Source: Rapana venosa
Lineage: Eukaryota > Mollusca > Gastropoda > Neogastropoda > Muricidae
Length of the DNA stretch: 64,000 nt
Reading direction: 5' to 3'
NCBI GenBank assembly: GCA_028751875.1
Contig: CM054151.1
Location: 47,098,336-47,162,335, forward strand
Below are positions 55,545 through 64,000 of the stretch, one piece after another. The position numbers and the translations under genes were made by a program. Each line of letters begins with the position of its first letter. Position 1 is the first letter of the stretch. The notes under the pieces were generated by a model that did no database searches, had not been told where the DNA came from, and saw only the letters and a list, made by a program, of their open reading frames with translations.

Positions 55545-55835
55545 AAGGTAAAGGAGTCCCATAACCTATAAGGTCGTAGGGGAGCGAGGCGTCAGGGACC
55601 TCAACTTCTCTAGGGCCAGTATATTGAGGGCGGCGCCCATCTCCTCTCCCTCGCTGCTTTACCTTCCCTGACCCTAAAGAGGGCAGGTACCCATTTACAG
55701 CTGGGTGAACTGGGGGAGCTGTACTGAAGCCAAGGCGCGCAAACGGTCACCCATCCAACTGGTAACCACGCTCGACGCTGCTTAACTTGGCTGGGGGAAA
55801 GCGAGTGCTCTGACCACTGAGCTATCCCGTCCCCA
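55545..55835 (-). mobile_element. SINE-C copy, full length
   Basis: Minus strand: ggggacgggatagctcagtg (A box), cagagcactcgctttccccc, then ttaagcagcgtcgagcgtgg, gtacagctcccccagttcac, and gggtacctgccctctttagg, ending tatgggactcctttacctt. It abuts the perfect inverted repeat at 55836. Confidence 0.8.
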
Positions 55836-56011
55836 TTTGTTTCTCTTGTGAAGTGTGCATACTAAAGTTCAGATACTGTGTTGTGGCATTTTTCTGTGAT
55901 AAATGTTTTTCTTTTTACTGTTTTTATGTATGGCTTGTAACCCTTGTGAATTTCTATATTTGTGATATTATAATGTATTTGAATTGAATGTTCTTTTTCC
56001 CCAAAACCCTG
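55836..56011 (+). repeat. Left arm of a perfect 176-bp inverted repeat
   Basis: This segment (starts tttgtttctcttgtgaagtg, ends ttctttttccccaaaaccctg minus one base) is identical base for base to the reverse complement of 56396-56571. The similarity continues inward, imperfectly, with acttttaagtctttctgg. Confidence 0.95.
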
Positions 56012-56395
56012 CAAACTTTTAAGTCTTTCTGGAAGAAAGGCAGGTGAATGGATCAAGAAGGCCGGAACTAGACAAGAAGGGAGTGACAGGAAGAAAAGGA
56101 ACAAGGCAGAAACAAAGAGAAGGACAGAAAAGAGGGAATTCCTAGCACAGAATTTCCAGAAGGTGGGGATGCTATTTATACTGACAGGCCCCCAGCATCC
56201 TCACAGGGGAAAGTTAAAAGCTGGGTCCTGCTACATTGTGGACTGTACTGAAATCTCTCAGAGGATTCTTTGTTAAAACTGGCAGTATCAGACAGTACAG
56301 CTGTTATCCAATTCCTTTTGCCTAGTCTACAATTGTCATCTATTTAAAACAAGGCTAGAAAGACTGCTTAAAAGTAAAGGAAAAAATGGCCAAAA
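56012..56395. repeat. Spacer of the inverted repeat, with repeat R1 copy 3
   Basis: The spacer (384 bases) contains repeat R1 in minus orientation at about 56050-56215 (gcacagaatttccagaaggt + ggggatgctatttat). The rest is unidentified. Confidence 0.65.
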
Positions 56396-56571
56396 CAGGG
56401 TTTTGGGGAAAAAGAACATTCAATTCAAATACATTATAATATCACAAATATAGAAATTCACAAGGGTTACAAGCCATACATAAAAACAGTAAAAAGAAAA
56501 ACATTTATCACAGAAAAATGCCACAACACAGTATCTGAACTTTAGTATGCACACTTCACAAGAGAAACAAA
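56396..56571 (-). repeat. Right arm of the perfect 176-bp inverted repeat
   Basis: Exact reverse complement of 55836-56011. It ends agagaaacaaa. Confidence 0.95.
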
Positions 56572-57280
56572 GCACCCAAACATCAGCAACACCTAAGTTA
56601 GTCATAAACTCGCCAGTGTAAAATCACATGCACTCGTGTGCATGTGCTAGTATGTACACGCATATACACACACATATACAGCCCACATGCGCGTGCGCAC
56701 GCACACACACACACAGAGTGGACACATTCACACATTCATTTTTATGAAATAAAATCATTTTTATGAAATAAACCAAACTGCTATAACACATTGTATGATA
56801 AGACAAATATCAGTTCAGTGAATACTTTATTCTATTAAAAGATAGGACACAGTTTAAAACAATAAAAAGCCTACCCTACCTCTGTATTAGCATTAAAGTT
56901 CAGTTTGTCATTAACAACAGAATGGAAGTATTTATATTCATGCACACGCGATGTAACGACAAACATGAACAACCATTTCTATCAGTGAAAGACCACAAGA
57001 TGCAAATACGACTTTACTGAAAGGACCTCAGCATGTTCATCAAGATTTGTTGTTGCTGCTGTTGATGTTGGGCATTCCCCAGCTTAACACTCTGGGGGTC
57101 ACCCACAATGTGCACTCTGTCTCCTTCATCCCACCTGGGAATCACTGTGAGATTGAAACTGCACACTGAATGAGAAGTTTGCATGTGTGACTGTTTTTAA
57201 GTACCTTACCAAATAGGCAGCCATACTCCAACTTCAAGATTTCTTATCTACACGAACCTGCATAAGTTGTTTTTATAGAA
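56572..57280. other. Caspase intron, no gene seen
   Basis: Contains CA-type and gcgcgc-like runs at 56650-56716 and otherwise ordinary AT-rich sequence. Confidence 0.4.
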
Positions 57281-57284
57281 AAAT

Positions 57285-57635
57285 CAATGGCCCAACCCAG
57301 AGTAGAGAAGGACGACTACCACAATCTCAAAAGAGAAGAACATGTCACAATTCTAAGACTCTGCACTGGACACAACAGGCTAAACCACCAGATGTCCACA
57401 AAGCTGAAATTTGTTCTTTCTCCCCAATGTACTTATGGTAAAGAAAACCAGACTGGCGAGCACATCCTCCAGAGGTGTATGCTATCCAGCAACCTGAGGA
57501 AGACTGTGTGGACGAGAGGGATAACCCTGCAAACTAAGCTGTACGGCCCACAAGAGGAGCTGGAAAGGGCTTGCTATTATTTCCCCAAAACACATCTGAC
57601 AGTGTAAAAAGTGAACAAGAGAAGAAGACGATGCC
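57285..57635 (+). mobile_element. LINE C-terminal fragment (RNase H type), best copy
   Basis: The open frame reads PRVEKDDYHNLKREEHVTIL, then RLCTGHNRLNHQMSTKLKFV, GENQTGEHILQRCM-like and KLYGPQEELERACYYFPKTH before a stop at 57605. TGHNRLN.H...KL and the Q.GEH.LQRC block are conserved at the C-terminus of RNase H-type LINEs. The 3' end gtgtaaaaagtgaacaagag + aagaaga marks the terminus. Other copies are at 18100, 21290 and 46735. Confidence 0.75.
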
Positions 57636-57654
57636 TGGGCCAGACCTGTATAAT

Positions 57655-57792
57655 GATAATAATAATAATAAATGGAATTTGTATAGCGCTATATCTTGCA
57701 AAGACAAATCAGAGCGCTTGCATTCAACATATTCTTACAGAGTCATGCAGCCAATAACTATCAAAAGCTTAAACAATTCAAATGTACGCACC

Positions 57793-57847
<55 letters not shown>

Positions 57848-58790
57848 TGTAGGTTTTGGCAGGGTAATGGGATTTGGGCTGTTGAAGGCAGGGGCAGTTT
57901 TGAGATGAAAGAGGAAAAAAGTTAAGTTTGAAACAAATATGTCTTGAGGCTGGATTTAAATGTGTCATATGTCGAAGAGAGAGAGGAAGGTCGTTCCAGA
58001 TGGATGGATCAGAAATAGAGAAAGAGCAACAACCAACAGTGGATTGGTTTAATCTAGGTATTTGTAAGCACAAGGTATCTGCAGCAGAGCAGAGGAACGA
58101 GAAGGGTGTACAGGTGAAGACATTCACAGAGGTAGAAAGGTGCTGTTTGGTGGAGACATTTGTAACAGAGGGTACTGATCTTATAGTTTACTCTCTGTGG
58201 CACAGGCAACCAGTGGAGAGATCGCAAGAGAGAAGTAATGTGTTTAGATTTTTTCTTTCTGAGGACTAGGCGAGCTGCTGAGTTTTGTATACGTTGAAGG
58301 GAGTGGATAGATGTTGCTGGCAGACCAGCTAAAAGAGAATTGCAATAGTCCAGACAAGAGAGAATGAGAGACGCAACAAGTTTGGATGTTGCATCATTGG
58401 ACAGGTATTTTTGAACTGCACTGATACGCCGTAATTGATAGTAGCACGACTGGCAGGTCTGGGTGACTGAATTTTTGCATAGACAGTGTGTTGTCAATAA
58501 CAACTCCTAGATACTTCACAGCAGTGGACCTGTATGTAAGGCTTGTGCTCCAGGAGGCTGACCTCCGGCATCTGTTTCCATCCTCTCCTGCAGGGATTGC
58601 TGCTGTGCTGCCTGAAGTTCCAGGGACTGGGTGTCGTGAGACAAGACATTGCCGCTCTCTGATCGGGACCTGGGCATAGACAGAAAGTAGGACACCATCA
58701 CAGCTCCAGGGCATGAGAGGCCACGGCTGATTGGTCAACAACAAAATCCTGAATTCATTCCACGGATTGGTCAACAGAACTCTCACTTTA
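57655..58790 (-). mobile_element. CR1/L2-like LINE, RT thumb to 3' end
   Basis: On the minus strand an open frame of 149 codons reads YQLRRISAVQKYLSNDATSK, then LVASLILSCLDYCNSLLAGL, RIQNSAARLVLR and LLRSLHWLPVPQRVNYKIST. This is the diagnostic C-terminal RT region of CR1/L2-group LINEs. A further part is SISDPSIWNDLPLSLRH (57850-58050). Upstream (58394-58786) there is KYLGVVIDNTLSM after a frameshift. The 3' UTR has a CA repeat (57797-57843) and ends with atatagcgct... and a TTA-type tail at 57655-57675. Confidence 0.8.
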
Positions 58791-59570
58791 TTAATTTCAT
58801 GGATTATTCAACAAAAGCCTCATATCATTGATTTCATGGATTGTTCAACAAAAGCCTCATATCATTGATTTCATGGATTGTTCAACAAAAGCCTCATATC
58901 ACTGATTTCATGGATTGTTCAACAAAAGCCTCATATCACTGATTTCATGGATTGTTCAACAAAAGCCTCATATCACTGATTTCATGGATTGTTCAACAAA
59001 AGCCTCATATCACTGATTTCATGGATTGGTCAACAAAAGCCTCATATCACTGATTTCATGGATTGGTCAACAACAAAACAACATTTTTTATTTCATGGAC
59101 TGTTCAACAAAAGCCTAACATTTCATGGATTGGTGAACAACAAAACCATCACTTCATTTCATGGATTGGTTAACAACAAAACCATCACTTCATTTCATGG
59201 ATTGGTCAACAACAAAACCATCACTTCATTTCATGGATTGGTTAACAACAAAACCATCACTTCATTTCAAGGATTGGTCAACAACAAAACCCTCACTTCA
59301 TTTCATGGATTGGTTAACAACAAAACCATCACTTCATTTCAAGGATTGGTCAACAACAAAACCCTCACTTCATTTCAAGGATTGGTTAACAACAAAACCC
59401 TCACTTCATTTCATGGACTGGTCAACAACAAAACCCTCACTTCATTTCATGGACTGGTCAACAACAAAACCCTCACTTCATTTCATGGACTGGTCAACAA
59501 CAGCACCCTCACTTCATTTCATGGACTGGTCAACAACAAAACCCTCACTTCATTTCATGTTGATTCTAGC
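58790..59570 (+). repeat. 37-bp then 36-bp satellite
   Basis: The left half has 37-base units (ggattgttcaacaaaagcct + catatcactgatttcat) starting at 58801, 58838, 58875 and onward. From about 59040 it changes to 36-base units (ggattggtcaacaacaaaac + catcacttcatttcat). The 36-base part is open in two frames (58989-59741, 12-residue FHGLVNNKTITS repeats; 59161-59715, MDWSTTKPSLHF repeats). This follows from unit length and lack of stops and does not show translation. Confidence 0.9.
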
Positions 59571-59712
59571 CCCACTGACCACAAAGGGCATATCAGGGCC
59601 GTCACCTCATTCAGTTTCAGCAACTCCAATGATATTCACTTTTTTTCCTTTTCAACACACACATACCAGTACAGTACTTTGGAGGAACATAAGTCTGTTC
59701 ATCATGTTCTGG

Positions 59713-59779
59713 TAGCAGTAGCAGCAGTAAAGCACCAATAACAGTAGCAGCAGCAATAGCAACATCAATAATAGCAGCT

Positions 59780-59816
<37 letters not shown>

Positions 59817-60382
59817 CAGTAGCAACATCAGTATGAGCAGTAGTAGTAGTAGTAGCAACAGCAGCGGTATCTGTAGCAGTAACAGCAGCAACAATAACAG
59901 TAGTAGTTTTAGTTGTGTAGTAGTAGCAGTAGCAGCAGCAGCAGCAACAGCAGCAGTATCTGTAGCAGTAACAGCAGCAACAATAACAGTAGTAGTTTTA
60001 TTTGTGTAGTAGCAGCAGCAGCAGCAGCAACAGCAGCAGTATCTGTAGCAGTAACAGCAGCAACAATAATAGTACCAGCAGCAATAGCAACATCATCAAT
60101 AGTAGTAATAGTAGTAGTAGTAGCAGTAGCAGTAGCAGTAGTAGTAGTAGTAGTAGCAGCAACAGCAGAAGTATCTGCAACAGTAACAGCAGCAACAATA
60201 GTAGCAGTAGTAGTAGTAGCAACAGCAGCAGTATCTGCAGCAGTAACAGCAGCAACAATAACAGTAGCAGCAGCAATAGCAACATCATCAATAGTAATAA
60301 TAGTAGTAGTAGTAGTAGCAGCAGCAGCAATAGCAACATCATCAATAGTAATAATAGTAGTAGTAGTAGTAGTAGTAGCAGC

Positions 60383-60423
<41 letters not shown>

Positions 60424-60830
60424 CAACAGCAGAAGTATCTGCAACAGTAACAGCAGCAACAATAGTAGCAGTAATAGTAGTAACAACAGCAGCAGTATCT
60501 GCAGCAGTAACAGCATCAACAATAACAGGAGCAGCAGCAATAGCAACATCATCAATAGTAGAAGTAGTACCAGCAGCAGCAGCAGCAACACCAGTATCTG
60601 TAGCAGTAACAGCAGCAACAATTACAGTAGCAGCAGCAATAGCAACATCATCAATAGTAGTAGCAGCAGCAGCAGCAGCAGTAGTAGTAGCAGCAAAAGC
60701 AACAGCAGTAGTAGCAGCAGCAGCAGTATCAGCAGTGACACTAGTAACAGTAGCAGAGCAGAAGCAATAGCAGCAGCAGCAGCAGCAGCAGCAACAGCAT
60801 CATCATCGTCCTTGTTTCACTATTTGTAAT
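59713..60830 (+). repeat. AGC/AGT/AAC triplet array with higher-order structure
   Basis: More than 1.1 kb of agc, agt and aac triplets. The string gtatctgtagcagtaacagc + agcaacaata (or gtatctgcaac...) recurs near 59870, 59957, 60039, 60170, 60231, 60436, 60498 and 60594, a superstructure with irregular spacing. Poly-Ser, poly-Val/Ala and poly-Leu ORFs are shadows. Confidence 0.9.
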
Positions 60831-60904
60831 AAACATTTTATAATTCCTCAATCTCCTTACAGGCCAGAACTGGCTCCCTGAGGCCTGGGATGGTTTGGAA
60901 ACAG

Positions 60905-62145
60905 AGAGAATTCTCCATCAGGCATCTGCACATCACACATCCATAACACACTTGTACACCACACAACAACAACACATCCATAACACACTTGTACACCACA
61001 CAATAACACACATCCATAACACACTTGTACATCACACAACACATCCATTACACACTTGTATGCCACACAATAACACATTCATAACACACTTAAACATCAC
61101 ACAATAACAACACATCCATAACACACTTATACACCACACAACACATCCATTACCCACTTGTATGCCACACAATAATACATTCATAACACACTTAAACATC
61201 ACACAATAACACACATCCATAACACACTTGTACACCACACAACACATCCATTACACACTTGTATGCCATACAATAACACATTCATAACACACTTAAACAT
61301 CACACAATAACAACACATCCATAACACACTTATACATAACACAATAACAACACATCCATAACACACTTGTACACCACACAATAACACACATCCATGACAC
61401 ACTTGTACACACACATCCAAACACCTGTACATCCCAAACACATCCATAACACATTTGTACACCACACAATAACACACATCCATAACACACTTGTACATCA
61501 CACAACACATCAATAACACACTTGTCACCACACAATAACACACATCCATAACACCTGTACATTCCTCAACACATCCATAACACATTTGTACACCACACAA
61601 TAACACACATCCATAACACACTTATACACCACACAATAACAACACATCCACAACACACTTATATATCACACAATAACAACACATCCACAAAACACTTATA
61701 TATCACACAATAACAACACATCCATAACACACTTATACATCACACAATAACAACACATCCATAACACACTTATACATCACACAACAACAACACATCCATA
61801 ACACACTTATACATAACACAATAACACATCCATAACACACTTATACATCACACAACACAACACATCCATAACACACTTATACATCACACAATAACAACAC
61901 ATACACATAACATCACTAACAAAACCACACATACAACACCACAACAACCATCCATAACACACTTACACACCACGCAACACATCCATAACACACTTATACA
62001 CCACACAATAACAACACATCCATAACACATTTATACACCACACAATAACAACACATCTATAACACATTTATACACCACACAATAACAACACATTTATAAA
62101 CCACACAACAACACACCCAAAACACACTTGTACATCACACAGTCG
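60905..62145 (+). repeat. 37-bp satellite (acacatccataacacactta type)
   Basis: Units acacatccataacacactta + tacatcacacaataaca repeat about 30 times with small indels. Period is 37 bases in the cleanest part (61681, 61718, 61755). The Cys/Val-rich minus ORFs are artefacts. Confidence 0.9.
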
Positions 62146-62194
62146 TAACATATTCATAGCGTGCCAGCACAAGATTCTTGCTACTCTTTTATTT

Positions 62195-62405
62195 ATTTAT
62201 TTTATTCTTTTATGTCGAGGGTAATGGACAAAGCACTTATGTGCTTTTTTTACATCTAGTCCCCGTGTGTATGTGGTTTTGTAAATTCTGTCATCTGTTC
62301 CCACCAGCACACAATGGCCTAATCTTACGAAAAGCAGAACAGAATTTAACATGTGTGCAAGATGTTCTGCGTGCGTTTGCACATGGGACCTCGGTTTATA
62401 GTCTC
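62195..62405 (-). mobile_element. SINE-B copy
   Basis: tatgtcgagggtaatggaca, tgtgctttttttacatctag, tgttcccaccagcacacaat, cgaaaagcagaacagaattt and cggtttatagtctcatc. Full core and B tail in reverse. Confidence 0.75.
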
Positions 62406-62499
62406 ATCATTCTACCTTTGGAGAGCACATCACCACTTAGTCATGAACAGCGCCATTCTGTTCTCTCTCGTTTTCCCTGTTTCAGTGTCTGCCAGGCTG

Positions 62500-62575
62500 T
62501 CTTCCCTCACCAGAGTGATTTTTCCTAAAGTTTTTTTCCCTCACCAGAGTGATTTTTCCTAAAGTTTTTTTTAAT
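62500..62575 (+). repeat. 35-bp direct duplication
   Basis: ccctcaccagagtgattttt + cctaaagttttttt occurs twice in a row (62505 and 62540). It looks like a recent tandem duplication. Confidence 0.8.
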
Positions 62576-62624
62576 GTTTTTTGGGTGCCAAGGGCAACCA
62601 CCTTATTTCCTGTGAGAAAGAAGG

Positions 62625-62945
62625 AAGGTGGCATGACGGTTAAGACGTTCACGTGACTAACATGTAATCCAGGTGGTTCTGGATTCGATTCCCAGCTTTG
62701 AGATTTCTTACCAGTTAAGACGTTCACCTGCCTGAAACAAGCAAACCGCGATGTTCTATTTTTGATTCTAGCCTGCCCTTTCTTCCCAGTTTGACGGCAC
62801 AAATTAAACTGAATGTTCAAGTCCTTTGCAAGGGACAAGTCCCTGTGTGCAAATGCATACAGAACATCTTGCATACACGTTAAAAATCCATTCCACCATT
62901 TGAGTGAGTTGGCCATCTCATGCTGGTAGGAACAGATGACAAAAT
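62625..62945 (+). mobile_element. SINE-A copy with duplicated head
   Basis: Two head fragments lie in series: ggtggcatgacggttaagac + ttctggattcgattcccagc, then cagttaagacgttcacctgc. The core follows: ccctttcttcccagtttgac, cagaacatcttgcatacacg and ggaacagatgacaaaa. The A tail is absent; an inverted SINE-B copy follows directly. Confidence 0.65.
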
Positions 62946-63198
62946 ATTATTTTAATTTAATTTAATTTATTTATTTTATTTTTTTATATCGAGGATAATG
63001 GAATAAGCATTAATGTGCTTTTTTACATCCAGTCCCCATGTGTATGCAGTTTTTTAAAATTCAAATTCTGTCATCTGTTCCCACGACACACAATGGCCTA
63101 CTCTTATGAAAAGCGGAACAGGATTTAACGTGGGCGCAAGATGTTCTGTGTGCGTTCGCACATGGGGCCTCGGTTTATAGTCTCATCCGAAGGACTTT
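62945..63198 (-). mobile_element. SINE-B copy
   Basis: tatcgaggataatggaataa, tgtgcttttttacatccagt, ctgttcccacgacacacaat, gaaaagcggaacaggattta, cggtttatagtctcatccga + aggac. It is complete in core and tail. Confidence 0.75.
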
Positions 63199-63214
63199 TG
63201 GGGAGAGTTCTATT

Positions 63215-63362
63215 AAAAAAAACGCATGCACACAGGTGTTGGAATTCGGCTACCTAAATGGTGTGTGTGTGTGTGTGGCGGGGGGCCGGAAACTGTCACA
63301 TACACAAAAACCTCACTACTAGTAAACCTTGGAGCTCTAGCCAAGGAACCAAAAGAAAAAAA
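63215..63362 (+). repeat. SINE tail A fragment
   Basis: gcatgcacacaggtgttgga, attcggctacctaaatggtg, ctcactactagtaaaccttg and ggagctctagccaaggaacc match the A tail. A GT run and poly-A are inserted or expanded. Confidence 0.6.
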
Positions 63363-63474
63363 AAAAAAAAAATCGCTGTAAATACCTTTTGCTTTCACAC
63401 ACTTTAACATACCTGTGCTACCCCTCTAATCTCTAAAATAGCACGCAGACCATCATTCTAGGTAAAGTCCCGTT

Positions 63475-63545
63475 TCAAGCAGGATTCGAACCTGTAACTT
63501 CCACTTTCAATATAAGCGCTTTACCACAAAACCACCAATCCAGTA
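63475..63545 (-). repeat. tRNA-like SINE head
   Basis: On the minus strand: attggtggttttgtggtaaa, then agttacaggttcgaatcctg, a good B box. No intact cloverleaf follows, so it is more likely a SINE head than a tRNA gene. Confidence 0.45.
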
Positions 63546-63586
63546 CTGACGCTGTTCTGTTCACCTGTAAGGTGGCACATACATAC

Positions 63587-63684
63587 CCCAGGTGGTTGGT
63601 AAGAAGGTGGCCGAGGTGGCTCTCCAGCGGCTTGATTGTCCAGTTGATGGCGGTCAAGGTAATCTTGTCGTAATCTTGAAATTT
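63587..63684 (-). other. Possible upstream exon, perhaps of the caspase gene
   Basis: The minus strand shows a donor (cctgg|gtatgt with g at the junction) and an open, GC-balanced frame KFQDYDKITLTAINWTIKPL, then ESHLGHLLTNHL. It looks coding and lies in the right direction, but it ends in phase 2 and does not match the phase 0 or 1 start of the 54452-54520 exon. Another exon must lie between, or the segment belongs to another gene. The acceptor (ccggccag) lacks a pyrimidine tract. Confidence 0.25.
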
Positions 63685-63824
63685 CTGGCCGGATTATTCC
63701 GCCCTTTTGTTCGTATACACTGCCAACAGTTCAGAAAAAAATCAATGTGTCAGTTTCATTCTGGTTACATATCATAAAAGAGGTTGTGAATAATACATGT
63801 GTGCAATTCAAACATGCATTCCAT

Positions 63825-63965
63825 GGATGCCACAGCCGAGTGGTTAAGACCGTTTGACTTTGATCCCATGGTCCATGAAGTCGTGGGTTCGAAACTTGGC
63901 GGCATCTGGTGAATCATGGGTGGGGATTTTTATGCTCTGCCAGTCAACTGCCAGCGCCTTTTTTT
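63825..63965 (+). mobile_element. SINE-D copy with tRNA-Leu/Ser-like head
   Basis: ccacagccgagtggttaaga (A box) and gtgggttcgaaacttgg (B box), then catctggtgaatcatgggtg and gccagcgcctttttttgcg. Same family as 25087-25245 on the minus strand. Confidence 0.7.
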
Positions 63966-64000
63966 GCGTATATACATGCAGAAGATCAAATATATTATGC

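Noticed and set aside
59913..60829. 275 and 285-codon ORFs of Ser/Asn or Val/Ala, and a 207-codon poly-Leu ORF
   Set aside because: All are readings of the AGY triplet array.
61199..61621. 140-codon Cys/Val/Gly ORF on the minus strand
   Set aside because: A reading of the 37-bp satellite.
60905..62145. CRISPR-like array of short repeats
   Set aside because: There are no unique spacers; it is a head-to-tail satellite in an animal genome.

Overview
The window reads as nuclear DNA of an invertebrate animal, most likely a mollusc and probably a gastropod. It is AT-rich and intron-rich, with few exons, many microsatellites (CA, CT, TA, GATA, ATC, AGY, long G and C runs), several tRNA-headed SINE families and decayed LINE copies. 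The mollusc call is an inference from the SINE and LINE types and from protein-level resemblance; no marker gene settles it. There is no bacterial operon structure, rRNA gene, intact tRNA gene or CRISPR array.

Two host genes are supported. At the left edge (1-3.1 kb, + strand) are the last three exons of FBXO42, an F-box/Kelch substrate receptor of an SCF ubiquitin ligase, ending in a GC-rich coding exon and a poly(A) signal. At the right (about 43.6 to 54.5 kb, - strand, possibly further) is a caspase gene. Its catalytic exons carry the R.GT, LSHG and QACRG signatures, and splice phases agree from exon to exon. Its small-subunit exon lacks the usual Gly-Ser-Trp loop. The N-terminal prodomain lies beyond the window. 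A third, weaker candidate is a small + strand gene with exons at 15.5 and 17.2 kb that splice in frame with a good start codon, and perhaps a 3' exon at 28.65 kb.

The rest is repeat landscape. At 4-9 kb there are 40-bp minisatellites and a 73-bp satellite. At 10-15 kb there are SINEs and a local tandem duplication. At 18-28 kb there are LINE fragments of two kinds (an RNase H type and an RTE-like type) and a 2.27-kb inverted-repeat element inserted in a TA microsatellite. At 29-36 kb there are a 15-bp minisatellite and a large tandem repeat of about 865 bp with a LINE inserted in it. At 38-42 kb there are remnants of a third LINE type with endonuclease and reverse transcriptase parts in the wrong order. 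The caspase introns hold SINEs, LINE 3' ends, a perfect 176-bp inverted repeat and a 3.3-kb block of four different satellites.

The most interesting signals are the atypical caspase small subunit, a minisatellite that has copied that exon's splice acceptor, the perfect inverted repeat at 55.8-56.6 kb, the TIR element at 22.7-25.0 kb, and SINEs that share a core but carry two different 3' tails. No wholly new multi-gene system was found.
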